Assembly (NCBI GenBank): GCA_964634795.1
Contig: CAZWLL010000008.1
Location: forward strand, 1-56,434
DNA length: 56,434 nucleotides
Source: UMGS1696 sp964634795
Lineage (GTDB): Bacteria; Bacillota; Clostridia; Oscillospirales; CAG-272
Direction: 5' to 3'
Below the pieces are notes generated by a model that did not search any database, was not told where the DNA came from, and saw only the letters and a list, made by a program, of their open reading frames with translations. Every line of letters starts with the position of its first letter. Positions within the stretch are counted from its first letter, which is position 1. This document shows, one piece after another, positions 1 to 8,641 of this stretch. The translations under genes were made by a program, and so were the position numbers.

Positions 1-365
1 AGCATGCCATGCTCTTCAACTGTTTTGCATCTTCTCTGTGTGTCTGGAAAATGCGAATTGCCGCCGTCAATAATTATATCTCCTTTATCAAGAAGAGGAA
101 GCAGTTTATCTATCGTTTCATCAACGGGAGAGCCTGCTCGTATCATCATCATAACAACTCTCGGCTTCTCGAGATTATCGACAAGCTCCTCGAATGAATG
201 GCATGGTATGAAATTCTTATCCTTGCCTCTTCCGCTCATAAACTTATCGACAACACCGTCCCATACGTCGAATACTGCGACAGTGTAACCGTGGCGTTCC
301 ATGTTCATTGAAAGGTTTTCACCCATTACCGCCATTCCTATCATGCCGATGTCAGCTTTTTTCAT
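1..365 (-). CDS. gnd: 6-phosphogluconate dehydrogenase, N-terminal part (cut by window edge)
   Basis: This is the N-terminal ~121 residues of decarboxylating 6-phosphogluconate dehydrogenase, which makes ribulose 5-phosphate and NAD(P)H in the oxidative pentose phosphate pathway. The protein starts MKKADIGMIGMAVMGENL, the family's Rossmann nucleotide-binding signature, and continues through VMMMIRAGSPVDETI and DIIIDGGNSHFPDT, which are strongly conserved substrate-binding stretches. The start at 365 is preceded by a GGAGA-type ribosome site about 7 bases upstream. It lies 16 bp after the PHP gene and is probably the last visible gene of an operon starting at 2562. The C-terminal domain lies outside the window. 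Confidence 0.93.
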   Translation of the reverse strand, partial: MKKADIGMIGMAVMGENLSMNMERHGYTVAVFDVWDGVVDKFMSGRGKDKNFIPCHSFEELVDNLEKPRVVMMMIRAGSPVDETIDKLLPLLDKGDIIIDGGNSHFPDTQRRCKTVEEHGM

Positions 366-381
366 GTTTTTTCTCCTTCCG

Positions 382-1224
382 TTATCTGTCTTTTTTCATG
401 TTTTCAAGTACCGAATAAGGTATTCTCATATTTCCGAGGCCGATTCCGATTGAAATGTGCGGCTTAAACGAGCCGTGAAAATCGGTTCCGCCCGATATTT
501 TCAGTCCGTATTTTTCGGCGAGGCTTCTGTATTCCTCAGCCATCTGCGGCGTGTAGTCCGTGTAATAACCTTCTATACCGCAAAGTCCTTCCGATGCAAG
601 GCGGCAAACGAACTTATCAAGCTCATCATGCGGCTTTTTCGTAAGGTGCAAATGAGCAAGATATGCGTCTCCTCCGGATTTATTTATAAGCTCGATTGCC
701 TCCGTATCGGTAAGTGCCTGGGATTCGGAATAAGCCGGGCATCCCACATTAAGCCATGTATTGAAAGCGTCCTTAGGAGACGTCGAGTAACCCTTCTCGG
801 TCATTATTTTTGCGAGATGAGCACGACACAATATTCCACCTTTTGCTTTCTCTTTGACCTCATCGAGAGTCACATGAATGTTGAATTTCTCAAGCATTTC
901 ACATGTTTCACCGATACGCTGCGTTCTTACCTGTCTGATATAATCAACCGCAGACTTCAAGGCAGGCGCTTGCGGGTCTATAAAATATCCGAGTATATGC
1001 GTCTCAGTATCGGATTTTGCGGATAATTCAATAGCGGGTATAACCTCTATTCCGTATTTTTCACCGGCTTTTACCGCATCTTCCACTCCGTCGCAGGTGT
1101 CATGATCCGATACGGCAACAGCGCTGAGTCCCGAATTTTTCGCGTGAAGCACAAGCTCATCGGGAGTCATTGAACCGTCGGAGCATGTTGTATGTGTGTG
1201 CAGGTCAATATATTTTTCTTCCAT
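382..1224 (-). CDS. PHP-domain phosphoesterase (TrpH/YciV-like)
   Basis: This is a PHP-family metal-dependent phosphoesterase of about 280 residues. The N-terminus carries YIDLHTHTTCSDGSMTP and then VSDHDTCDG, the first two metal-binding motifs. HAHL-type and later motifs appear as YLAHLHLTKK and GGTDFHG near the C-terminus. TrpH/YciV-like members act as 5'-3' RNases or 3',5'-nucleotide phosphatases, so nucleotide or RNA phosphate-ester hydrolysis is likely, but the substrate is inference. I chose the ATG at 1224, five bases after the upstream stop. An in-frame GTG at 1242 would overlap the upstream gene and cannot be ruled out. It is co-transcribed with the LarA-like gene and gnd. Confidence 0.85.
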   Translation of the reverse strand: MEEKYIDLHTHTTCSDGSMTPDELVLHAKNSGLSAVAVSDHDTCDGVEDAVKAGEKYGIEVIPAIELSAKSDTETHILGYFIDPQAPALKSAVDYIRQVRTQRIGETCEMLEKFNIHVTLDEVKEKAKGGILCRAHLAKIMTEKGYSTSPKDAFNTWLNVGCPAYSESQALTDTEAIELINKSGGDAYLAHLHLTKKPHDELDKFVCRLASEGLCGIEGYYTDYTPQMAEEYRSLAEKYGLKISGGTDFHGSFKPHISIGIGLGNMRIPYSVLENMKKDR

Positions 1225-1228
1225 AATT

Positions 1229-2485
1229 TTACTTATTGTCACAGGTCCATAGACCGAGCGCGGGATTTGAGATATAATAAATCTCTTCTCCGTTCACCGT
1301 ATTCCAGCCGTCCTTCAGTACCGCGGGATTGTATTTTTCAGCTGCTTCATGATACGGCATGTATGCAAATGCCGCTCCCTCTACTTCCTCACGTGTCAGT
1401 TTTTCCGTACAGTATGTTATTGAGAATCTTCCGTCGGATGAGCCGTGAATTAAATGCGCCGCAACCGACAGGTTTTCCATAAGGTCGGTATTTTTCGGAT
1501 CATTCACAAGCTTCAATACGTTCTCCCTACCCACATAGCCGTACTTTCTGATAAGTCTGTCGTTTTCCGCATCCTCACCGAAATGCATTACTCCGGGAGC
1601 AAGTATGATAAGCTCGCCTCCGTCGGCAATAGCCATGCGTGTGCGGTATACGGCTTTGTTTCCGAGCCATGTGCTTTTGAATTCACGCGGATCAAGGTAA
1701 ACGACCGCCTTCTTAATCGGCTTATCCATATGAATAAGGTTGATTCTCTGGCTTTGCTCAACCGCCATCTCGAAATTCTTGCGTCCCCTGCCTATATAAA
1801 GTCCGTGTATATTTGTAATGTCGCCTGTATTTGTTGTACATGTCAGAACATACATTAACGGCACTTCATTCAGGAAATGCTCCTCAGCGTAATCGAATAC
1901 GCGTCTGACAGGTGAGAAATCGCGTCCCATTATTCTCTCAAGCCCGTAAAACGCTCCGAGCATGTGAGATGAATTAATCATGGATGAACCGCCGCAGCCG
2001 ACAAAAATATTCTTGGAATAATTTGCCATTCCGACAACCTCGTGAGGCACAACCTGACCGACGGAAATTATAAGATCGTATTTTCCCGACACAATGCGTC
2101 TGTTAACCTCAACGTCGATTTTATTGTTTACAAGTCCCTCGGAAACCTCCGAAACAAATTCCTTCGGAACCTCGCCGATTTTCACGACATCCTCTCTCCA
2201 ATTGTGAACTATAAGCTTTTCATACGGCACCGTTCCGAGGAAAAAAGCCTCGCATTCTTCTTTTGTCATCGGCATATGTGTTCCGAGTGCGGGCATAACA
2301 TCGACGCTGCATTTGCCCGCGAGAAGCTCATAATAAAATGCCGTAATTTTACCCGCGCCCGAATACATTCTCGTATAGTCGGGCGGCAATATAAGAACGT
2401 TTTTTACGTCTTTACCCTTCAGTGATTCTTCAAGCGCATTTCTGAGACTGATGTCGCTAAGTCCTTCTTCACTCGTGTAAAACAT
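1229..2485 (-). CDS. LarA-family (lactate racemase-like, DUF2088) protein
   Basis: This 418-residue protein belongs to the LarA nickel-pincer racemase family. It has PPDYTRMYSGAG (the family's DxTR motif), LGTHMPMTKEE (the GTHRPMT-like motif with the catalytic His) and VPHEVVGMANYSKNIFVGCG, which contains the His and the Lys expected to carry the pyridinium cofactor. LarA interconverts D- and L-lactate, but paralogues act on other 2-hydroxy acids, and no larB/larC/larE maturation genes are in the window. The ATG at 2485 is favoured over the GTG at 2497 because a GGGAG site sits five bases upstream of it. It is the first gene of a probable three-gene operon with the PHP gene and gnd. The substrate is unknown. 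Confidence 0.82.
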   Translation of the reverse strand: MFYTSEEGLSDISLRNALEESLKGKDVKNVLILPPDYTRMYSGAGKITAFYYELLAGKCSVDVMPALGTHMPMTKEECEAFFLGTVPYEKLIVHNWREDVVKIGEVPKEFVSEVSEGLVNNKIDVEVNRRIVSGKYDLIISVGQVVPHEVVGMANYSKNIFVGCGGSSMINSSHMLGAFYGLERIMGRDFSPVRRVFDYAEEHFLNEVPLMYVLTCTTNTGDITNIHGLYIGRGRKNFEMAVEQSQRINLIHMDKPIKKAVVYLDPREFKSTWLGNKAVYRTRMAIADGGELIILAPGVMHFGEDAENDRLIRKYGYVGRENVLKLVNDPKNTDLMENLSVAAHLIHGSSDGRFSITYCTEKLTREEVEGAAFAYMPYHEAAEKYNPAVLKDGWNTVNGEEIYYISNPALGLWTCDNK

Positions 2486-2533
2486 ATATACTCCCACATA
2501 TCAAATTTATTTATCGCTGACGTTTATAAATAC

Positions 2534-2562
2534 ATTTTATCACCCACAGCCGTCAAAGTCAA
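2534..2562 (-). promoter_or_regulatory. Sigma-A promoter of the larA-like/PHP/gnd operon
   Basis: On the minus strand TTGACT (2557-2562) and TAAAAT (2534-2539) are separated by exactly 17 bp. They lie about 50 bp upstream of the LarA-like start. The promoter diverges from the purine operon promoter. Confidence 0.7.
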
Positions 2563-2691
2563 TAAAAAAAGCACAGCGATTAGCATTTAAGGAAATTATT
2601 CAACATTATTATGTATCATATAACAATTTCATATCGTTAATATCAACAAAAAGATTGTGATTGAAAAATTGAAAATTTCATTTTCACACAC

Positions 2692-2720
2692 TTGACGTAA
2701 CGATTATAATACTATATAAT
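2692..2720 (+). promoter_or_regulatory. Sigma-A promoter of the purine operon
   Basis: TTGACG (2692-2697) and a perfect TATAAT (2715-2720) are separated by 17 bp. The start site would fall near 2727, just ahead of the ZTP riboswitch. Confidence 0.85.
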
Positions 2721-2741
2721 GTTTTATGACAAATGAATACT

Positions 2742-2837
2742 GCTTTCTGTGACTGACGGAAAGGCTTTAAGCCGGCGGAATCAACCGCGTGAAACAGAAA
2801 GCCGCTCATACATTATGAGTAAGCCGTCCGTCTGGGC
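2742..2837 (+). promoter_or_regulatory. ZTP (pfl) riboswitch
   Basis: The purE leader has the pfl/ZTP layout. P1 is GCTTTCTGT (2742-2750) paired with ACAGAAAGC (2794-2802). The conserved GTGACTGACGG follows the 5' arm. A short CTCAT/ATGAG hairpin comes next, and then the hallmark CCGTCTGGGC (2828-2837). The pseudoknot GACGG:CCGTC is fully complementary and differs from the common GGCGG:CCGCC by a compensatory pair. ZTP/ZMP signals 10-formyl-THF shortage and normally turns on purine and folate genes. Here it precedes purE and overlaps a terminator, fitting transcriptional control. I identified it by motif, without a covariance search. Confidence 0.9.
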
Positions 2838-2881
2838 ATATAACTTCGCGTGATAGGTAGGCGGAGCTGTATGCTTTTTTT
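2836..2881 (+). terminator. Riboswitch-controlled intrinsic terminator
   Basis: GCATA (2836-2840) pairs with TATGC (2870-2874), and CTTCGC pairs with GCGGAG inside. Seven Ts follow (2875-2881). The 5' arm uses the last bases of the riboswitch GGGC element, so ligand-bound aptamer and terminator should compete. Confidence 0.8.
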
Positions 2882-2917
2882 ATAACTCTAAAATTTTCAG
2901 AAGGGTATGGTAGAATC

Positions 2918-3406
2918 ATGAAAAAAGTTGCTGTTATCATGGGAAGCGACAGTGATCTTCCCGTTGTTGAAAAAGCGTTTGCGGTTCTGCGTGAATACGG
3001 AATTCCTTTCGAGGCTCATGTTATGTCCGCTCACCGCACACCGAGCTCCGTACGTGAATTTGTTTCTTCGGCGCGTGAAAACGGTTTTGGGGTAATAATA
3101 GCATGCGCGGGTATGGCTGCTCACCTTGCAGGTGTATGTGCATCCTATACCACACTTCCCGTAATCGGAGTGCCGATAAAAGGCGGTATTCTCGATGGTC
3201 TCGACGCTCTTCTCGCAACTGTTCAAATGCCTACCGGAATTCCCGTGGCAACTGTTGCCATGAACGGAGCAGCTAACGCCGCACATCTCGCATGTGAAAT
3301 ACTCGCCGTATCCGACAATGAACTTGCCGATGCTCTCGCAAGCTCCAGAAAAGCAGGCGAAGAAAAAATAGCGCAGAAGGATGCAGCCCTGAACGAAAAA
3401 CTATAA
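2918..3406 (+). CDS. purE: N5-carboxyaminoimidazole ribonucleotide mutase
   Basis: PurE moves the carboxyl group from N5 to C4 of carboxyaminoimidazole ribonucleotide in de novo IMP synthesis. The 162-residue length is typical of class I PurE. GSDSD (9-13) and SAHRTP (37-42, catalytic His39) form the active site, and a glycine-rich GGILDGLDALLATVQMP loop follows. It is the first gene after the ZTP riboswitch. A short terminator-like hairpin follows it, so expression may be partly uncoupled from purF. No purK, purC or purB is in the window; they must lie elsewhere. Confidence 0.96.
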   Translation: MKKVAVIMGSDSDLPVVEKAFAVLREYGIPFEAHVMSAHRTPSSVREFVSSARENGFGVIIACAGMAAHLAGVCASYTTLPVIGVPIKGGILDGLDALLATVQMPTGIPVATVAMNGAANAAHLACEILAVSDNELADALASSRKAGEEKIAQKDAALNEKL

Positions 3407-3414
3407 ATAGAGCC

Positions 3415-3442
3415 GCGCAGAGATTATATCCCTGCGCTTTTT
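3415..3442 (+). terminator. Short intrinsic terminator or attenuator after purE
   Basis: GCGCAG (3415-3420) pairs with CTGCGC (3432-3437), followed by TTTTTAT. The six-base stem is weak and probably partial. The rest of the 161-bp purE-purF spacer holds an imperfect hairpin (about 3478-3522, with CTGAC-TTGT-GTCAG at its tip) of unknown role. Confidence 0.55.
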
Positions 3443-3567
3443 ATACTGAAAATATATTGAATTAATCGAGCTTTATGCTGAGTTTTACGCTGACTTGTGT
3501 CAGGCGCATAAACAGCCTTAATTCATCGCTTTTCAAACACGATTACATAAAGAAATGAGGTAAAACT

Positions 3568-5001
3568 GTGGAAGAACTCAGAGAAGAATGCGGAGTATTC
3601 GGCATATACTCACCTGAAAAGTGCGATGTTGCACGCACCGTATATTATGGTTTGTACGCACTTCAGCACAGAGGACAGGAAAGCTGCGGAATCGTCGTAA
3701 ACGATGACGGAATTTTCAACTGTGTTAAAGATACGGGACTTGTAAACGATGTTTTTACAAAGCACAGTCTTTCATCTTTAGGCGAAGGAAAAATCGCAAT
3801 AGGACACTGCCGTTACGGTAAGAACACAAAAAACGATGCTCTTAATGCTCAGCCGATAGTAGTAAGTCATATAAAAGGTCACATGGCTCTTTGCTTTAAC
3901 GGAAGCCTTGTGAATTCCACCGAAACAAGAGAAAAGCTTGAACTCGAAGGCTCGATATTCCAAACCACATCCGACGCGGAAATCATTTCCAATATTATCA
4001 TCCGCGAAAGATTGACCTCTTCGTCAATCGAAGAAAGTATAAGCCGCGCAATGCCCAAGCTCGAGGGAGCGTATTCACTCATAATTATGTCTCCCAGAAA
4101 ACTGATTGCGGCTAAAGATATCAGAGGAATCCGTCCGCTGTGCTATGGTGTATGTCCCGACGGATCATATGTAGTAGCGTCCGAGTCATGCGCGCTCGAT
4201 TCCGTCGGAGCAGAGCTTATCCGCGAAATCGAACCCGGTGAAATCGTGGTTTTCGATGACAACGGTGTCCGCTCGATTAAAGACCATGTCGGAGAAGCTG
4301 CTCCCGCGTTCTGCGTGTTTGAATATATATACTTTGCGAGACCCGACTCCGTAATCGACGGTTTTTCCGTGAATCGTGCCAGAGCAAGAGCAGGTGCTTT
4401 TTTGGCTCTCGAGCATCCGGTTGAGGCGGATGTCGTAATAGGTGTTCCCGATTCCGGTATAGATGCCGCTATAGGTTATGCTCACCAATCGGGAATTCCG
4501 TATGAAATCGGATTTATCAAGAACAAATATATCGGAAGAACATTTATCGCTCCCGGTCAGCAATTCAGAGAAAATCTCGTAAAAATTAAATTAAACGCAA
4601 TTTCCGAGGTAGTGCGCGGCAAAAGAGTTGTTCTGGTTGACGACTCCATAGTTCGCGGAACAACATCCGCGAGAATAGTCAAGCTGCTTCGCCAGGCGGG
4701 AGCAACAGAGGTACATTTCCGTTCATCGGCACCGCCGTTTATCGATTTATGCTACTACGGCACAAATATCGATTCGAAGGACAACTTAATCGCATGCCGT
4801 CATTCAATGGAGGAAATTTGCGATATCATCGGTGTTGACTCACTTGGATACCTCAGTGTTGAAAACGTAACAAAGCTCGCCCCGAAAAAATGTCAGGGAT
4901 TCTGCACGGCATGCTTCGACAGCAATTTCCCGACTGAAGTACCCGGCTTCAAACCGCAGTCGAAATTTTCAAAGAAAATATCCGAATCCGAAAACATGTA
5001 A
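3568..5001 (+). CDS. purF: Amidophosphoribosyltransferase (PRPP amidotransferase)
   Basis: PurF makes 5-phosphoribosylamine from PRPP and glutamine, the first committed purine step. Cys8, within MEELREECGVFGIYS, becomes the N-terminal nucleophile after removal of a seven-residue propeptide, shorter than the 11 residues known in Bacillus subtilis. HRGQES and the PRPP loop VVLVDDSIVRGTTS are intact. Cysteines in AFCVFEY, the ACRHSMEEIC region and GFCTACF match the Fe-S-binding B. subtilis-type enzyme. The start is GTG, supported by GAGG (3557-3560) seven bases upstream. It is followed 21 bp later by purM. Confidence 0.96.
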   Translation: MEELREECGVFGIYSPEKCDVARTVYYGLYALQHRGQESCGIVVNDDGIFNCVKDTGLVNDVFTKHSLSSLGEGKIAIGHCRYGKNTKNDALNAQPIVVSHIKGHMALCFNGSLVNSTETREKLELEGSIFQTTSDAEIISNIIIRERLTSSSIEESISRAMPKLEGAYSLIIMSPRKLIAAKDIRGIRPLCYGVCPDGSYVVASESCALDSVGAELIREIEPGEIVVFDDNGVRSIKDHVGEAAPAFCVFEYIYFARPDSVIDGFSVNRARARAGAFLALEHPVEADVVIGVPDSGIDAAIGYAHQSGIPYEIGFIKNKYIGRTFIAPGQQFRENLVKIKLNAISEVVRGKRVVLVDDSIVRGTTSARIVKLLRQAGATEVHFRSSAPPFIDLCYYGTNIDSKDNLIACRHSMEEICDIIGVDSLGYLSVENVTKLAPKKCQGFCTACFDSNFPTEVPGFKPQSKFSKKISESENM

Positions 5002-5022
5002 TCAAAGAAAGGTGTTAAACAT

Positions 5023-6072
5023 ATGAAAAGCTACAGTGAAGCATATAAAAACGCAGGTGTCGATATTACCGCAGGCTATACAGCCGTTGAACTGATGAAA
5101 AAGCACATAGCACGTACGGTAGTTGACGGTGTATGTGATAAAATCGGCGGATTCGGCGGAATATTCGACATCGGTCTTGTCATGGAGAAATACTCGATAA
5201 AGCATCCTCTTCTCGTATCGGGAACCGACGGTGTCGGAACCAAGCTGAAAATCGCATTTCTCATGGACAAGCATGACACGGTAGGAATCGACTGTGTCGC
5301 CATGTGCGTAAACGATATAATCTGCTGCGGAGCAAAACCGCTTGTATTCCTCGATTATATTGCGTGCGGCAAGAATGTTCCCGAGAAAATCGCGTCTATC
5401 GTATCAGGTGTAGCTGACGGATGCGTTATGGGTGAATGTGCCTTAGTCGGCGGTGAAACAGCGGAAATGCCCGGCTTCTATCCCGAGGATGAATATGATC
5501 TTGCCGGTTATGCCTGCGGTATAGTAGACCGCGACTCCGTAATCGACAAGGAAAATGTCGATGAGGGAAATATTATAATAGCACTTCCCTCCTCCGGTGT
5601 TCACTCCAACGGTTTCTCACTTGTTCGTAAAGTATTCGATATAGAAAACGCAAATATAAAGCTTCCCGTAAATGAGCTCGGCGGCAAAAGCTTGGGTGAA
5701 ACCCTTCTCACTCCAACAAGAATTTACGTAAAGCCTGTTCTCGCACTTATGAATGAGGTTAAAGTCAAGGGTATCTCACACATCACAGGCGGCGGCTTCT
5801 TTGAAAATATTCCGCGCAGTCTTCCCGCGGGAAAGAGTGCGAAAATCGATAAGAAGGCAGTAAAGGTTCTTCCGATTTTCGATCTCATCGCCAAAACAGG
5901 AAACATTTCCGAGAGAGACATGTTCAACACCTATAACATGGGTGTCGGAATGAGCATAATCGTTTCAAAAGAAGATGCGGACCGTGCTCTTGATATTTTA
6001 AAAGCAAACGGTGAAGACGCATACATCATGGGCGAAGTGGTAAATTCGGATGAGGGAGTAATCCTTGAATAA
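5023..6072 (+). CDS. purM: Phosphoribosylformylglycinamidine cyclo-ligase (AIR synthetase)
   Basis: PurM closes the imidazole ring of FGAM using ATP to give aminoimidazole ribonucleotide. The 349-residue length matches the family. GGFGGIFD, LVSGTDGVGTKLKIAF, DCVAMCVNDI and GGETAEMPGFY are PurM signatures, and SGVHSNGFSLVRKV and ITGGGFFENIPR mark the C-terminal half. An AAAGG-type site precedes the ATG. Its stop codon lies immediately before the purN start, indicating translational coupling. Confidence 0.97.
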   Translation: MKSYSEAYKNAGVDITAGYTAVELMKKHIARTVVDGVCDKIGGFGGIFDIGLVMEKYSIKHPLLVSGTDGVGTKLKIAFLMDKHDTVGIDCVAMCVNDIICCGAKPLVFLDYIACGKNVPEKIASIVSGVADGCVMGECALVGGETAEMPGFYPEDEYDLAGYACGIVDRDSVIDKENVDEGNIIIALPSSGVHSNGFSLVRKVFDIENANIKLPVNELGGKSLGETLLTPTRIYVKPVLALMNEVKVKGISHITGGGFFENIPRSLPAGKSAKIDKKAVKVLPIFDLIAKTGNISERDMFNTYNMGVGMSIIVSKEDADRALDILKANGEDAYIMGEVVNSDEGVILE

Positions 6073-6073
6073 T

Positions 6074-6682
6074 ATGAAAAAAGTTAAAATCGCGGTATTT
6101 GTATCAGGCGGCGGAACTAATCTTGAAGCCATACTGAAAGCTTCTGAGGCGGGTAAAATTCCTCATGGTGAATTCTCACTGGTACTGTCATCGAATCCGA
6201 ACGCATACGCTTTGGAAAGAGCGGAAAATCACGGCATAGAATCAGTAACCGTATCACGCAAGGAATACGGCGAGAAATTCGAAGAAAAAATAGTCGAAGA
6301 GCTTGAATCACGCGGAATCGGAATGATTGTACTTGCAGGCTTTATGTCCATTTTATCGGCGGATTTCACAGACAAATATAAAGACAGAATAATAAATGTA
6401 CATCCTTCCCTCATACCGTCTTTCTGCGGAAAAGGATTTTACGGTCTCAAGGTTCATGAAGCAGCTCTCGAATACGGAGTAAAAGTGACAGGTGCTACAG
6501 TTCACTATGTCAACAGTATTCCCGACGGCGGAAAAATAATCGCTCAGCGTGCCGTATATATAGAAGACGGTGACACTCCCGAGACACTCCAAAAAAGAGT
6601 TATGGAAAATGCGGAATGGCTGATTCTTCCGGAAGCATGTGAGAAGGTGGCATCTCTTCTCGCGGAACAAAGTATTAACTGA
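6074..6682 (+). CDS. purN: Phosphoribosylglycinamide formyltransferase (GAR transformylase)
   Basis: PurN transfers a formyl group from 10-formyl-THF to GAR. The N-terminus reads KVKIAVFVSGGGTNLEAI. The catalytic INVHPSLIPSFCG segment, VTGATVHYVN and the PDGGKIIAQ stretch with the essential Asp are all present. The ATG at 6074 directly follows the purM stop. A TTG at 6065 overlapping purM has a better-spaced GGGAG site and would add MNN, so the start is uncertain by three residues. About 202 residues, normal for the family. Confidence 0.96.
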   Translation: MKKVKIAVFVSGGGTNLEAILKASEAGKIPHGEFSLVLSSNPNAYALERAENHGIESVTVSRKEYGEKFEEKIVEELESRGIGMIVLAGFMSILSADFTDKYKDRIINVHPSLIPSFCGKGFYGLKVHEAALEYGVKVTGATVHYVNSIPDGGKIIAQRAVYIEDGDTPETLQKRVMENAEWLILPEACEKVASLLAEQSIN

Positions 6683-6696
6683 TAAGGAGAACGAAT

Positions 6697-7419
6697 ATGA
6701 ATGTATATAAAATAAACTCGATTAAAGACACTCTTTTCGGCAACCCGTATGTAGGACGCGGAATAATGATCGGCAAAACACCTGACGGAAAAAAATCCGC
6801 TATGGCTTATTTCATCATGGGCAGAAGCGAAAACAGCCGCAACAGAGTTTTCATTCTCGAAGGACGCGATATGAAAACGTATCCGTTTGATGAGTCTAAG
6901 GTTGAGGATCCGACACTCATTATGTACTATCCGATACGCGATCTCGGCAATATCGTTATTGTTACAAACGGTGACCAGACGGAAACCATCTACAATGCAA
7001 TACTTTCCGGCGGCACATTCGAATCAGCTCTCGATATAAGAAGATTCGAGCCTGACAGACCTAACTGGACTCCCAGAATCTCAGGTATAATTTACAGTGG
7101 AGACGGCAATTTCCGCTACAAAATGAGTATTTTGAAGTCAATCGATGAGAAAGGTACTGACTGCGTACGCGAAACCTTCTCTTATCCTTCACAAGCGGGT
7201 TTGGGACACTTCATACACACATATGTAACCGACGGAGATCCTATTCCGACATTCGTCGGTGAACCCGAAAGAATTTATATTCCCGATTGTATTGACTGCT
7301 TCACCGATGAAATATGGAACAATCTCGACGCGAACAACAAAATATCACTGTATGTACGCATGACCGATCTTAAGACAGGTGAAATCGAAGAGCGTCTTAT
7401 AAACAAGCACACAAAATAA
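6697..7419 (+). CDS. IMP cyclohydrolase, PurO-like family
   Basis: This 240-residue protein resembles the IMP cyclohydrolase-like family related to archaeal PurO. It would close the second purine ring, converting FAICAR to IMP. Recognisable parts are GNPYVGRGIMIGKTPDGK, AYFIMGRSENSRNR, VTNGDQTETIYN and FSYPSQAGLGHFIHTY. It sits between purN and a stand-alone AICAR transformylase gene, the two halves that most bacteria fuse as PurH. This context strongly supports the assignment. A GGAG site (AAGGAGA) lies a few bases before the ATG. Family membership is recognised by eye, not by search. Confidence 0.88.
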   Translation: MNVYKINSIKDTLFGNPYVGRGIMIGKTPDGKKSAMAYFIMGRSENSRNRVFILEGRDMKTYPFDESKVEDPTLIMYYPIRDLGNIVIVTNGDQTETIYNAILSGGTFESALDIRRFEPDRPNWTPRISGIIYSGDGNFRYKMSILKSIDEKGTDCVRETFSYPSQAGLGHFIHTYVTDGDPIPTFVGEPERIYIPDCIDCFTDEIWNNLDANNKISLYVRMTDLKTGEIEERLINKHTK

Positions 7420-7456
7420 ATCAGTACATTTAATTTTTGAAAGGTGTATAACGGTA

Positions 7457-8641
7457 ATGAAAGAATTTGAGTTAAAGTACGGATGTAATCCGAATCAGAA
7501 GCCCGCTAAAATATACATGAAAAACGGTTCAGAACTGCCTATCGAAATATTAAACGGCAGACCCGGATATATCAACTTTCTTGACGCATTCAACAGCTGG
7601 CAGCTCGTTAAGGAATTAAAGGAAGCTACCGGAATCACCTGTGCCGCTTCGTTTAAGCATGTATCTCCCACATCTGCCGCTCTCGGATTCAAGCTTTCCG
7701 ATGACATGAAAAAGATGTGTTTTGTAGATGACATAGAAGGTCTTGACGATTCTCCGCTCGCATGTGCGTACGCAAGAGCGAGAGGTACCGACAGAATGTC
7801 GTCATTCGGTGACTGGATTGCACTTTCCGATGTATGTGACGTTACCACAGCTAAAATAATAAAGCGTGAGGTATCCGACGGCATAATAGCCCCCGGTTAC
7901 GAGCCCGAAGCTCTCGAAATTCTTAAAACAAAGAAAAAAGGCGCTTATAATATCGTAAAAATCGACAAGGACTATGTACCTGAGGAAGTAGAAACAAAAG
8001 AAGTATTCGGTGTAACCTTTGAGCAGGGCAGAAACAACTACAAGGTATCCAAGGATATTCTTACAAATGTTGTTACAAAAAACACTGTCATTCCCGATTC
8101 CGCAAAGCTTGATCTTATAGTCGCCCTGATTACACTTAAATATACTCAATCGAACAGTGTATGTTACGCCGTTGACGGACAGGCAATCGGAGTAGGAGCG
8201 GGACAGCAGTCGAGAATTCACTGTACACGTCTTGCCGGAAACAAGGCTGACATATGGCATCTGCGCCGCCATCCGAAGGTTCTTTCTCTTCCGTTCCTTC
8301 CCACACTCGGAAGACCCGACAGAGACAATGTTATCGATGTTTACATATCGGAACAAAGCGAGGATGTACTCGGAGATGATGTTTGGCAGAACTACTTCAC
8401 AAGCCGTCCCGAAAAGCTTACCAAAGAAGAAAAAGAAGAATATCTCACCGGAATTACAGGTGTTGCGCTCGCATCAGATGCGTTCTTCCCGTTCGGTGAC
8501 AATATCGAGAGAGCAAGACGCAGTGGTGTCACATACGTTGCCGAACCCGGCGGAAGCATACGTGATGCAAACGTTATCGAAACCTGTGACAAATACAACA
8601 TGGCAATGTGCTTCACAGGTATGAGACTATTTCACCACTGA
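7457..8641 (+). CDS. AICAR formyltransferase (stand-alone PurH C-terminal type)
   Basis: This enzyme transfers a formyl group from 10-formyl-THF to AICAR. At 394 residues it has only the transformylase half of PurH and no N-terminal MGS-like cyclohydrolase domain. Key features are ASFKHVSPTSAA near residue 70, with the Lys-His pair of the active site, then QQSRIHCTRLAGNKA, SDAFFPFGDNIERA and YVAEPGGSIRD. The C-terminus FTGMRLFHH resembles the usual PurH end. The stop codon at 8639-8641 overlaps the first stem of the intergenic repeat element. Together with the preceding PurO-like gene it replaces bifunctional purH. Confidence 0.93.
   Translation: MKEFELKYGCNPNQKPAKIYMKNGSELPIEILNGRPGYINFLDAFNSWQLVKELKEATGITCAASFKHVSPTSAALGFKLSDDMKKMCFVDDIEGLDDSPLACAYARARGTDRMSSFGDWIALSDVCDVTTAKIIKREVSDGIIAPGYEPEALEILKTKKKGAYNIVKIDKDYVPEEVETKEVFGVTFEQGRNNYKVSKDILTNVVTKNTVIPDSAKLDLIVALITLKYTQSNSVCYAVDGQAIGVGAGQQSRIHCTRLAGNKADIWHLRRHPKVLSLPFLPTLGRPDRDNVIDVYISEQSEDVLGDDVWQNYFTSRPEKLTKEEKEEYLTGITGVALASDAFFPFGDNIERARRSGVTYVAEPGGSIRDANVIETCDKYNMAMCFTGMRLFHH

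Noticed and set aside
3478..3522. Second riboswitch before purF
   Set aside because: There is an imperfect hairpin, but no conserved motif of any purine-related riboswitch that I know.
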